From: Candidatus Krumholzibacteriia bacterium
Lineage (GTDB): Bacteria; Krumholzibacteriota; Krumholzibacteriia; LZORAL124-64-63
Reading direction: 5' to 3'
Length of the DNA stretch: 64,000 bases
Assembly (NCBI GenBank): GCA_016744705.1
Contig: JADGDU010000011.1
Coordinates: forward strand, 1 to 64,000
Shown: positions 50,084-57,955 of the stretch, piece after piece
How the letters are laid out: every line of letters starts with the position of its first letter
Position numbering within the stretch: position 1 is the stretch's first letter
Translations under genes and position numbers: made by a program
The notes under the pieces: generated by a model
Told to the model about the DNA's origin: nothing
What the model saw: only the letters and a program-made list of their open reading frames with translations
Database searches by the model: none

Positions 50084-51727
50084 CTAGGCAATAGCCTGGT
50101 AGAACCGTCTCTTGATTTTTTTGGTCGGTGTCTTTTCGAACTCTTCGTAGCGGACCTTTAGCTTAGTAATTTGGCAAAAGCCAGGCAATTTCAAATTTAG
50201 GACCTTGCGATTGTCTTCCATGAGGTCTTCAACCTGCCTTCCCCGGAGACAAGCGGTGTCTACGGATTCCAGATTGGGGTAGACCAAAGCCACGAGTTTG
50301 CCTTCATTTTCAATGATCAGGGATTCTTCAACGCAGGGCAAATTGTTCAGCTGTGACTCAATCTCTTCAGGATAGACATTTTGTCCGGTGGCCGTCAATA
50401 TCATGTTTTTACTACGACCGGTGAGGTAGAGATATCCCTCGCTGTCCAGTTTGCCAAGGTCACCGGTCAACAGCCAACCGGCGGGATCAATAGTCTGTTG
50501 GGTGCTGTCTTCGTCCAGGTAGTAACCCAGCATGAGATTCTCACCCCGCACCTGCACCTCGCCAATGCCCGTTTCCGGATCAGGGTCAGCAATGCGGCAC
50601 TCCAGATAGTCGATGACCTTTCCCACACTGCCCACCGGAGGATTGTCTTCCCACTTGGAGTAGCTGATGAGCGGGCCACATTCGGTCATGCCGTAGCCGC
50701 AGGTCAAATTCAGGCCAACTGTGCGGAAGAAATCTTCGATGTCCTTGTTCAGGGCGGCTCCACCAATAACCAATTGCTTGTAATTGCCGCCAAAAACTTC
50801 GTAAATTTTATCGCGGATTTTTTTGTGCACAATTTTATTCAGACCGGGCACCTTGAGCATGAGCTGCATTTTGGGCGTCTCAATGAGAGGCTTGATGCGG
50901 TTGCGGTAGATCTTTTCGATAATCAGAGGCACCGACATCACCACGGCGGGTTTCAGTTCGGCGAAACATTTGAGCAGAACTTTGGGTGTGGGGATTTTTT
51001 CGATAAAGGTGATGTGACAGCCTTGCACCAGAGGCGCCAGAAAATCGAAGGCGCAACCAAAAGCATGGGCCAGAGGTAGAAACGAAACGATGTTATCGCC
51101 CGGCATCAATTCTACTTGTCGGTTGAAATAGACCACATTGGCGATGAGAGAATTGCCAGTAAGCATCACACCTTTGGAGAAACCAGTGGTGCCGCTGGTA
51201 TAAACGATGGCCGCCAGATCATCATTGGAGACGGTGGGCAGCACATAGCTTTGAGGCTCAGGTGCGGGCATGGCCATGGCCGTTTCATGAGCCTTATGCA
51301 AGTCGGTGTCGTCCTGCCAGAAGATAGAAAAATCATTCAATCGAAAAAGACCGCGGACCGTGGGCATCGTTTCTTCCGTCAAACCATCGAAAATGGCATC
51401 GGTAACAAAGAGGAGTTTGCACTCACTGTGACGGACGATGTGTTCAATTTCGGCACTGGTGAAGTCGGGCAAAATAGGCACAATGATGGCGCCAAAGCTG
51501 ACGGCTGCCAGATAGGTCACGGCCCAATGGGATGAGTTTCTTCCCACCAGTCCCACACGGTCGCCACGTTCCAGGCCGCTGTGTTCAAATAAGTGGTGCA
51601 GACGGTGGATAGACCCACCCACTTCTCCATAGGAGAGGGAGGGACCTTTTAGATTGCTGAAGCAAGGAACATCCCAGTGGGTTTTGATTGCGGTGCCAAT
51701 TGTCTCAACAAAATTCTCTCTAAGCAT
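50084..51727 (-). CDS. AMP-dependent ligase, long-chain acyl-CoA synthetase-like
   Basis: The 547-aa protein has the adenylate-forming motifs: YTSGTTGFSKGVMLT (P-loop), FLPLAHAFGC, CGYGMTECGPL, GWLLTGDLGKL and GRSKNMILTATGQNV. The last is followed by the hinge and C-terminal lysine region (EKTPTKKIKRRFY). It should activate a fatty or other carboxylic acid to its acyl-adenylate and transfer it to CoA or another thiol. The chain-length range cannot be read from the sequence, though the IPLAHAFGC-like region is typical of long-chain enzymes. The gene is first in a two-gene unit with the STAS protein. Confidence 0.93.
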   Translation of the reverse strand: MLRENFVETIGTAIKTHWDVPCFSNLKGPSLSYGEVGGSIHRLHHLFEHSGLERGDRVGLVGRNSSHWAVTYLAAVSFGAIIVPILPDFTSAEIEHIVRHSECKLLFVTDAIFDGLTEETMPTVRGLFRLNDFSIFWQDDTDLHKAHETAMAMPAPEPQSYVLPTVSNDDLAAIVYTSGTTGFSKGVMLTGNSLIANVVYFNRQVELMPGDNIVSFLPLAHAFGCAFDFLAPLVQGCHITFIEKIPTPKVLLKCFAELKPAVVMSVPLIIEKIYRNRIKPLIETPKMQLMLKVPGLNKIVHKKIRDKIYEVFGGNYKQLVIGGAALNKDIEDFFRTVGLNLTCGYGMTECGPLISYSKWEDNPPVGSVGKVIDYLECRIADPDPETGIGEVQVRGENLMLGYYLDEDSTQQTIDPAGWLLTGDLGKLDSEGYLYLTGRSKNMILTATGQNVYPEEIESQLNNLPCVEESLIIENEGKLVALVYPNLESVDTACLRGRQVEDLMEDNRKVLNLKLPGFCQITKLKVRYEEFEKTPTKKIKRRFYQAIA

Positions 51728-51856
51728 CTCTCTCCGATCTGGACTTCTGTGCTGGGGGGGCGGTAGACGAGGGAACTATACTCCAGTTTCCCATTGGGGG
51801 CAATGAGAGATGGGAAAGGGCTGCTGGTCGTCATTCCTTCCCCTCCCGGAAAAGAA

Positions 51857-52459
51857 TCAAGGCTTCTTCCATTTTGGAAAAAACCTGCCCACTTCACGCC
51901 GGTAATTTTCATATTTGAGACCCAGCTCCACCACCAGCTTTCGCTCTTCCAATTCTGTTCCGGTGAGGGTGTAGATCAGAAAAATTCCGCGCCAGACGAG
52001 GTTCACATCCGTTACTGGTAAACAGAAGATAAAGAACAGCAAGGTTCCGGAATACCAGGGATGACGCACCAGGCCGAGCACTCCCCGGCGGGAGAAGGAG
52101 GGTTCACCCCCAGAAATACCCTTCAGGTGATTGGCCACTTGTCTGATTCCCAGAAAAGCACGGTTATCGAAGGCGGCCGCTCCCAATGCAAAAAAAACAA
52201 GGGCCATCAGAATGCCCGCCCAACGCACAAATTGCCAGGGGCCATCCCAGTTCCAATAGACTGTTTGGGGCAATGAACGCCACCAGAGAAATAAAACGCC
52301 CAAAGACAGAGTATTGAAAATCACATAAATGAGGCGGGAAAAAGGCCGCAATCGGGGGAATTTCGCGTTTTGCAAACTTTGCCATCGGTGAGTGATGAAC
52401 AGGCTATGGGCTATGGACCACAGGGTGGCGGCCAAGGCAACGGACAAGAGTGTTTGCAA
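51857..52459 (-). CDS. Membrane methyltransferase (isoprenylcysteine/phospholipid methyltransferase-like, NnrU-related)
   Basis: The 200-aa protein has five hydrophobic segments. Its C-terminal part has the core of this family: GVLGLVRHPWYSGTLLFF, with RHPWY at the SAM-binding position, and GTELEERKLVVELG followed by YENYRREVGRFFP. These features match the broad ICMT/PEMT/NnrU membrane methyltransferase family, which methylates lipid-linked or small substrates using S-adenosylmethionine. The acceptor is unknown. It stands alone and is divergent from the TPR gene, with 70 bases between starts. Confidence 0.85.
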   Translation of the reverse strand: MQTLLSVALAATLWSIAHSLFITHRWQSLQNAKFPRLRPFSRLIYVIFNTLSLGVLFLWWRSLPQTVYWNWDGPWQFVRWAGILMALVFFALGAAAFDNRAFLGIRQVANHLKGISGGEPSFSRRGVLGLVRHPWYSGTLLFFIFCLPVTDVNLVWRGIFLIYTLTGTELEERKLVVELGLKYENYRREVGRFFPKWKKP

Positions 52460-52529
52460 GAATGACTCCGGAGTCTGTATTATTACAAGTGACCAGAAGG
52501 GGCATTTTTATCTTATCCGGAGGGTTCCC

Positions 52530-54506
52530 GTGCGACAAGTCACAAGATCCGCTGTCTTGCTGTATGTATTGCTCATTTCCCTGAGTGCATCGGCTGCGGA
52601 GGAACACAAGAACTGGCAGGATATTGGCACCGTCAGTTTTTGGATGGAGATGGATTCCCGATTTTACCGCCTGAAGGATGAAAATCCCAATCAGGATGTG
52701 TCCCAGTTTAGACTCAACCAGCAAAAAGCCTATAAGGAATCCAAAACCTGGGATGGCTCTTTGCCGTCCCCCATCAGCCTGGAAGGTTTTCGGGACTTGG
52801 ATCCTGAAGATCAAGCCAACCGCCGAAAATTGGCTCTCAAGGAATTGGATTTTGTGGTCCGTTTTTTCAATGCGCAGACCCAACGTCTGCAACGGGCCCG
52901 CGAAAACCAGCCCACTTCGAGTTTGGTTTACGGCAGTGATATGACCGGCCTGACTGACGCCATGCGCAAATTGGGTCACGCCACGGGGCTGGACCCGGAA
53001 AACTATTACGCATGGCATCTCTATTCATATTTTGCTGCCTGCTGTGGTGATGTTGAACTTTCCCATGGGGCTCTAAAGGCTGCCGCCCAGGTGCTCAGAT
53101 CTGTTGAGGATGGAACACTTGGGGAGATGAAACAGCGGGTGATGATGGATCTGGCCTGGCTGGAGCGGGATTTAGGATTGTTTGAGAATGCTGCCCAACG
53201 CTTGGATGCTGTGCTTGAATCCGGGCCTGAACCGGTGGAGGCCAAGCTGTTGAGAGGGTTGATCGCTGCCCAAACGGGTGATGCCCAGGTGGCGCTGAAG
53301 ATGGCTTCTGAGGTGCGCTCCCAACCCATTAAGGTGTTTCCGGTCAATCATTCTTCTATCAGTGCGAGCCCCGATGTTAAAGATGTAAGCCAGTGGAAAT
53401 CGCAAAAATCCAATTATATGAAGTCGTGGATCAGGGCTTTATTGGAAATGCAAAAAGGAAATTTTGAGGCGGCACGCCAGGAGTTTTCTGAATATTCATC
53501 GGGTCGATATTATCCCTTTGCTTCCCATTTCTGGAATGATGCCGGTCTGATTTATGAACGCACGCAGCGGGGGCAGTTGGCCAGCGAGTCGTGGGCCATG
53601 GCTCGGATCAGTCGCCCTTGGTTGACTTACATGATTTATCAACCTTATGGTATCCGGTTGGGGGAGTTAACGGGAAACCCCAGAACCTCTGATTATTTTC
53701 TGGGTTTTGATTCTTTTTATCTGGCAGGCAGCAGGTTGGCTTACGGTGCTTCCATGGTGGGGAGACTATCAAAACTTACGGATCTGGGAGAGAAGCAGGT
53801 TTTAGCCACCCAGGCTCTGGATCAGTTGGAGATCTGCGAACGAACGGGGCAATACCCGGGCCAGGCCAGCATCCTTCAAGGGCACGTTTTCTTTTTGTTG
53901 AATGACTATGTGGGGGCCCTTGATGAACTGAAACAGGCTCAGGCCTATTTTGAAAAAGAGGGTGATATGGTCAACCTGGCTTCGGTGAAGGAAGACCTGG
54001 AGATCATTGAACAGAATTTGAATGCCACGGGGGTTAAGGAATTTTATAGCCAGAGCGGTCGTTCCCAGGGGCGCTGGGAAGCCGAGCTGGATCCCGAGGC
54101 CAGGGAAAGCGACCTGGTTGCCCGTCTCGAAAATGATTCCTCTGATGATGAAGCGCGGTTGGAGTTGGCCCGTCTCAATATCCGCCACGGCAAGGTGGAA
54201 CAGGGTCGCAAGTTGGCCTTCAGTTTGTTCACACCTCAGAAGGTGGACGCCCGGGCCAAGGAAGTGGTCATTCTGGTTCTGGAAGCCGACCGCATTCTGG
54301 GCAAGGAAGACATGGCTGATGCCATGCTGCGCCAGCTTTCCAAAGGCCAGGCGGAGGGCTGGGACGATCCTGGTCTGTGGTCGCTGGTGAGTGCCATTTG
54401 TCAGGACCATGACCGTAATGCTGAGGCTAAAAAAGCTCTGGAAAGAGCTTCGGAATTGGATCCTGATAATCAAGGGATCCGAAATCAGTTACGGTATATG
54501 GAGTAA
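52530..54506 (+). CDS. Secreted TPR-like repeat protein
   Basis: The start is a GTG at 52530, preceded by GGAGGG; it also sits right before the signal peptide (VTRSAVLLYVLLISLSASA). The 658-aa product has helical pairs with TPR-like spacing from about 140 onward, including EARLELARLNIRHGKVEQG and KKALERASELDPDNQ at the end. A central non-repeat section (about 260-400) is unusually rich in Trp and Ser. It is likely a periplasmic or lipid-anchored scaffold; no catalytic motif is visible. It is followed by the hairpin at 54514, which serves mainly the converging DUF134 gene. Confidence 0.8.
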   Translation: MRQVTRSAVLLYVLLISLSASAAEEHKNWQDIGTVSFWMEMDSRFYRLKDENPNQDVSQFRLNQQKAYKESKTWDGSLPSPISLEGFRDLDPEDQANRRKLALKELDFVVRFFNAQTQRLQRARENQPTSSLVYGSDMTGLTDAMRKLGHATGLDPENYYAWHLYSYFAACCGDVELSHGALKAAAQVLRSVEDGTLGEMKQRVMMDLAWLERDLGLFENAAQRLDAVLESGPEPVEAKLLRGLIAAQTGDAQVALKMASEVRSQPIKVFPVNHSSISASPDVKDVSQWKSQKSNYMKSWIRALLEMQKGNFEAARQEFSEYSSGRYYPFASHFWNDAGLIYERTQRGQLASESWAMARISRPWLTYMIYQPYGIRLGELTGNPRTSDYFLGFDSFYLAGSRLAYGASMVGRLSKLTDLGEKQVLATQALDQLEICERTGQYPGQASILQGHVFFLLNDYVGALDELKQAQAYFEKEGDMVNLASVKEDLEIIEQNLNATGVKEFYSQSGRSQGRWEAELDPEARESDLVARLENDSSDDEARLELARLNIRHGKVEQGRKLAFSLFTPQKVDARAKEVVILVLEADRILGKEDMADAMLRQLSKGQAEGWDDPGLWSLVSAICQDHDRNAEAKKALERASELDPDNQGIRNQLRYME

Positions 54507-54513
54507 ACCTCTT

Positions 54514-54560
54514 AAAAAAATGGCCCAGCCAAAACCGCGAAAGCCGGTTTCAGTTGGGCC
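54514..54560 (-). terminator. Terminator of the DUF134-type gene
   Basis: On the minus strand GGCCCA-x-CTGAAACCG pairs with CGGTTTTGG-x-TGGGCC over about 15 bp with one mismatch, followed by ATTTTTTT. It is 16 bases past the stop at 54576 and also stands between the converging TPR gene and this gene. Confidence 0.88.
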
Positions 54561-54575
54561 AAATCTTTGTGGTTG

Positions 54576-55121
54576 CTACCTGCGGCCACCGCGACCGGAT
54601 CCACCACGCCCGGGACCTTTGCCTGGACCATTTCCTGGTCCCCGGCCCCGTCCGGGACCCTGACCGGTGTTGGTGGCGGCACCCCGTCCACGGCCCCTGC
54701 CGCGCCCGGGTTGTGCGTTTCCATTGTCTTCTACTGCGGGGGCTGCGCAACGCCCGGCTCCCCGACCACTGCGTGCTCCCTGACCCTGGGGTCCTGTACC
54801 GTCATTATTTGGCATTTCTTTCTCGCTTTCTTCTGCCGGCACTGTGCCGGTCTCTATGCGTATGGCCATACCCTGGGTGAGGGCCATGGCTACTTTCGAT
54901 CGCGCCCGGGCCAGGATGCGGCCCACAGTAGCGCGGCTAATTTCCATTTCTTCGCCCACTTGTTCATGGGAGAGCTCTTCCTGATCGGCCAGCCGTAAAG
55001 CTTCCACTTCATCCAAGCCCAGTTCCACATGTTGGAGGGCTCGCAGGGGAATTCCCTGGGGCTTGAAGAAGGTCACCGCCGGGTTGTGTCGGATGCGGCG
55101 GGGTTTATTCGGTCGTGGCAT
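54576..55121 (-). CDS. DUF134-type DNA-binding protein with DUF5320-like Gly/Arg-rich tail
   Basis: The 181-aa protein starts MPRPNKPRRIRHNP, typical of DUF134 (UPF0251). A helix-turn-helix follows (EALRLADQEELSHEQVGEEMEISRATVGRIL). From about residue 104 the sequence reads NDGTGPQGQGARSGRGAGRC. This matches the GDGTGPxGxGPxTGRGxGxC pattern of DUF5320, normally a separate small protein. A long Gly/Arg/Pro repeat tail follows. It is divergent from the NifX/ORP gene; a near-palindrome in the 89-base gap may be its operator. DUF134 genes usually sit beside NifX-like and MinD-like genes, as here. It is probably the local regulator of that cluster. Confidence 0.87.
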   Translation of the reverse strand: MPRPNKPRRIRHNPAVTFFKPQGIPLRALQHVELGLDEVEALRLADQEELSHEQVGEEMEISRATVGRILARARSKVAMALTQGMAIRIETGTVPAEESEKEMPNNDGTGPQGQGARSGRGAGRCAAPAVEDNGNAQPGRGRGRGRGAATNTGQGPGRGRGPGNGPGKGPGRGGSGRGGRR

Positions 55122-55159
55122 AAAACTTCCTTTGCTTTGTTTTTCTCAATGAACTATAG

Positions 55160-55173
55160 TGAGTATATGCTCA
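55160..55173. promoter_or_regulatory. Candidate operator of the DUF134 / ORP cluster
   Basis: TGAGTATATGCTCA is a 14-base near-palindrome (12 of 14 positions symmetric) in the short divergent gap between the DUF134 gene (start 55121) and the NifX/ORP gene (start 55211). Placement suits autoregulation by the DUF134 protein. Confidence 0.45.
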
Positions 55174-55210
55174 AAACTAAATCACCGCAAGGGAAAATAA
55201 AGGAGACCTC

Positions 55211-55561
55211 ATGAAAATCATTATTACGTCCAAAGGCCAAACTCTGGACAGTGCCGTGGATCCCCGTTTTGGCCGTGGAGCTTTCTTTCTGTTGATCGAT
55301 GTAGAGAGTGGCGATTTTGAAGTTCTAGACAATGCCGATGGTGTTGCCGCATCTCATGGTGCCGGTGTTCAAGCCGGACAGCGCGTGGTCAATTCAGGTG
55401 CAAAAGCTTTACTGACAGGGCATGTGGGACCCAAAGCAGGCCAGGCCATGGCCGGCAGTGGTGTGGAACTTTATAGTCATGCCGAAGGAACAGTTCAGGA
55501 AATGCTCGAAAAATTCCGCAGTGGAACAATGACCCCCGATCCTACTGAAGAAGGTCATTAA
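55211..55561 (+). CDS. NifX/NafY-like iron-molybdenum cofactor-binding protein (orange-protein type)
   Basis: The ATG at 55211 has AAGGAGA at good spacing. The 116-aa product has the dinitrogenase FeMo-cofactor biosynthesis fold: KIIITSKGQTLDSAVDPRFGR at the start, GAGVQAGQRVVNSGAKALLTG in the middle, and VELYSHAEGTVQEMLE. The family includes the orange protein (ORP) of Desulfovibrio, which holds a molybdenum-copper-sulfide cluster and is encoded with two MinD-like ferredoxin ATPases. The same arrangement follows here, so ORP-like is preferred over nitrogen fixation; no nif genes are present. It is followed after 2 bases by the first ATPase gene. Confidence 0.9.
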   Translation: MKIIITSKGQTLDSAVDPRFGRGAFFLLIDVESGDFEVLDNADGVAASHGAGVQAGQRVVNSGAKALLTGHVGPKAGQAMAGSGVELYSHAEGTVQEMLEKFRSGTMTPDPTEEGH

Positions 55562-55563
55562 TA

Positions 55564-56418
55564 ATGATCCTGACAGTAGCCAGCGGTAAAGGGGGCACAG
55601 GTAAAACGACGGTGTCGGTGAACCTTGCAGTCGTTGCTGCCGAGAGGAAGCAGTCGGTTCATTTTTGCGACTGCGATGTGGAAGAACCCAACGCTCACCT
55701 ATTCCTGCATCCGGTGCTGGAAGAGAAAAAACAAATCGCCCTTCCGTTGCCTGTGGTGGACCAGGATCTTTGCTCTCACTGCGGTAAATGTGCCGAAATT
55801 TGTGAGTTCAATGCCATCATCAGTTTGCCTACCAAGACTCTTGTGTTCGATGATTTGTGCCACGCTTGCAGTGGCTGTTGGTTGGTGTGTCCGGAGAAGG
55901 CCATCACCCAGGGAGAGCGCATCATCGGTGAGACAGAATCCGGGCAGGTGGGGAGTTTGCATTTCACTCATGGCCGTCTGCGAATCGGGGAAACTCAAGT
56001 TCCACCATTGGTGGAGGCAGTCACCAGAGGGGCAAACAATGATCTGGTCATTCGGGATGCTCCTCCGGGAGTAGCCTGCCCCGCTGTGGCCACTTTGCAC
56101 GGCAGTGATTTTGTCTTGCTGGTCACCGAGCCCACACCTTTTGGACTGAGCGATTTGAAGGTGGCGGTGGAATTGGTACGGGACTTGGGCATGCCTTGCG
56201 CTGTTTTGGTGAACCGTGAAGGCAGTGGTGATGACCGCGTGGCGGAGTACTGCCAAGAAGAAGGATTGCACATGTTAAAAGGTCTGCCCTTTCGCCGCGA
56301 TGTGGCCGAATCCATTTCCCGGGGTGAACTCATCGTCAAAACTATTCCAGCCATAAAGGCCGCTTTCGAGAACCTTTTGGATGAAGTGCTGACTCTGGCT
56401 GAGGAGGCATGCTCATGA
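55564..56418 (+). CDS. MinD/Mrp-type ATPase with inserted ferredoxin domain (first copy)
   Basis: The 284-aa protein has the deviant Walker A SGKGGTGKTTVSVNLA. Then comes CDCDVEEPNAHLFLHP, and from about residue 74 two 4Fe-4S motifs, CSHCGKCAEIC and CHACSGCWLVC. The ATPase core returns with VIRDAPPGVACP (switch II) and VTEPTPFGLSDLKV. This MinD-ferredoxin layout is the one found beside the orange protein in anaerobes, where the two ATPases interact with ORP. It probably moves electrons or a metal cluster under ATP control. It lies two bases after the NifX/ORP gene, and its stop overlaps the next start. Confidence 0.92.
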   Translation: MILTVASGKGGTGKTTVSVNLAVVAAERKQSVHFCDCDVEEPNAHLFLHPVLEEKKQIALPLPVVDQDLCSHCGKCAEICEFNAIISLPTKTLVFDDLCHACSGCWLVCPEKAITQGERIIGETESGQVGSLHFTHGRLRIGETQVPPLVEAVTRGANNDLVIRDAPPGVACPAVATLHGSDFVLLVTEPTPFGLSDLKVAVELVRDLGMPCAVLVNREGSGDDRVAEYCQEEGLHMLKGLPFRRDVAESISRGELIVKTIPAIKAAFENLLDEVLTLAEEACS

Positions 56419-57305
56419 AAGAACTGGTTATCTGCAGTGGCAAAGGTGGCACCGGAAAAACAAGTGTCACGGCGGCTCTGGCTGCCTTGTCTCAGAACCG
56501 GGTTTTGGTTGATGGTGATGTGGACGCAGCCGATTTGTACATGGTTGTGGGGCCGCGGCCGTATCAGGAAGGTGATTTCGAGGGAGGGCATGAGGCAGTT
56601 ATCCGGCAGGAGGATTGTGACGCGTGCGGACTCTGCCATGAGTTGTGTCGTTTTGATGCCATCACGGAAACGCCTGATGGATCGGGTGGAAATGTTTACC
56701 AAGTGGACCCCGTCATGTGCGAGGGGTGCGGCGTGTGTGTGCATTTCTGTCCCACCGATGCCATTGATTTTCCCGTGAGCGTGACCGGTCAGTGGTTTGT
56801 CTCAGATACAAGGCATGGCCCGATGGTTCATGCCCGTTTAAAACCAGGGGGCGAAAACAGCGGCAAGCTGGTCACTCTGGTGCGAGAGATGGCCAAAGAA
56901 TTGGCTGCCGAAGGTAATTTTGATTTGGTACTGGTGGACGGACCTCCGGGCATTGGTTGTCCCGTGACTGCGGCCATCACCAACTCGGATATGATTTTGG
57001 CGGTGACAGAGCCAGGAGTCTCAGGGCATCATGATTTGATGCGTTTGCTGGACCTGGCCAAGACCTTCAGTGTGCCGGTGGCCGTGTGCATCAACAAAGC
57101 AGATTTGAATCCTAAGTTGTCTCGGAAAATTGTTGAGGATAGTGAAGCGCGGGGGGCCACCATGGTGGGGGAAATTCCCTTTGATCCGGCCATCACTCAG
57201 GCGCAAATCCATGGCTGCAGTGTGGTGGAAGATGGGGAGTCTGCGGCGGCAGAGGCTATGCGCTCTGTTTGGAAGAAAACCGAGGCCTTGCTGAACCAGG
57301 TTTAG
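56415..57305 (+). CDS. MinD/Mrp-type ATPase with inserted ferredoxin domain (second copy)
   Basis: The ATG at 56415 forms an ATGA with the previous stop and is well spaced from GAGGAG; an ATG six bases earlier is too close. The 296-aa protein is a paralogue of the preceding one: CSGKGGTGKTSVTAALA, LVDGDVDAADLYMV, two 4Fe-4S motifs (CDACGLCHELC, CEGCGVCVHFC), LVDGPPGIGCPV and TEPGVSGHHDLMRLLD. The two ATPases probably act as a heterodimer with the NifX/ORP protein. A short hairpin with limited T-run follows. Confidence 0.92.
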   Translation: MKELVICSGKGGTGKTSVTAALAALSQNRVLVDGDVDAADLYMVVGPRPYQEGDFEGGHEAVIRQEDCDACGLCHELCRFDAITETPDGSGGNVYQVDPVMCEGCGVCVHFCPTDAIDFPVSVTGQWFVSDTRHGPMVHARLKPGGENSGKLVTLVREMAKELAAEGNFDLVLVDGPPGIGCPVTAAITNSDMILAVTEPGVSGHHDLMRLLDLAKTFSVPVAVCINKADLNPKLSRKIVEDSEARGATMVGEIPFDPAITQAQIHGCSVVEDGESAAAEAMRSVWKKTEALLNQV

Positions 57306-57330
57306 ATATTTACCAAAGAAACAACCAAAC

Positions 57331-57361
57331 AAAAGACCCCGAGCAGAAGCTTGGGTCTTTT
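57331..57361 (+). terminator. Terminator after the MinD-like operon
   Basis: AAAAGACCC and GGGTCTTTT flank GAGC/AGCTT-type inner pairing, followed by TGATG. Only four Ts follow the stem, so strength is moderate. Confidence 0.6.
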
Positions 57362-57445
57362 GATGAAGTCCAGGCATTCTTATTGGCAATGGGCTCCCAG
57401 GTCAGCAATAAAATGCCCTCAGGGAAAAAAAAGACCAATGTCAAT

Positions 57446-57955
57446 TTACAGCTTATGGAGTGGGGGCTCCCAAATACCCGCCTGGGGAATCAATACAGCG
57501 GCTTCAGGATGAATTTGAGCCATGGCCAGCAACGAAACAGGGGCCGGGCTAAAAAACAGATGGGTCGGGCACCCATTTTTGCAATCACTGGCTCCAAAGT
57601 TGGGAGCGGGGATCTGTCCCCCAAACTTCTTACCAATTTCCTGATTCAAAAAACACTCAGACAGACCAGCACTATCCGGAATGACAATGGCGCCCACCGG
57701 TTCGGAGCTGGGGGCGGTGGCCAGATAGTCAATATGCCAGTGCAACTTCTCTTTCAAACTCCAGTGGCGTTCCACCCGTTTGGCCAAATTTTGCTTGGCC
57801 CGGCCGGTGTACAAATACCAACCCTCAGGAAAATCAAACAAACCAAGCGCCCCAATCTGTACGGGTTGGGGCGCTTGCAATCGCATCAGAAAGACGTACA
57901 GTCCCCCGTCGAACATAGGCGCGCATTGCTCTTCAGGGTTCTGTTTGTCACTCAT
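57446..57955 (-). CDS. DUF123 GIY-YIG-like protein
   Basis: The 169-aa protein is a DUF123 domain. Visible are GGLYVFLMRLQAPQPVQIGAL, then FPEGWYLYTGRAKQNLAKRVERHW (the GIY-YIG-like WYLYTGRA, with an Arg-rich helix) and EKLHWHIDYLATAP. The cysteines in ECFL and SDCKNGCPTHLF match a family pattern in which they may bind a metal. Some DUF123 proteins are fused to endonuclease III, so a DNA repair role is suggested, not shown. Its ATG overlaps the stop of the aconitase-type gene (ATGA on the minus strand), so it is translated with that enzyme. Confidence 0.88.
   Translation of the reverse strand: MSDKQNPEEQCAPMFDGGLYVFLMRLQAPQPVQIGALGLFDFPEGWYLYTGRAKQNLAKRVERHWSLKEKLHWHIDYLATAPSSEPVGAIVIPDSAGLSECFLNQEIGKKFGGQIPAPNFGASDCKNGCPTHLFFSPAPVSLLAMAQIHPEAAVLIPQAGIWEPPLHKL

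Noticed and set aside
54576..54760. GC-rich repetitive stretch considered as a repeat array or CRISPR
   Set aside because: It is the coding sequence for the Gly/Arg/Pro-rich tail of the DUF134-type protein; no spacer-repeat periodicity exists.
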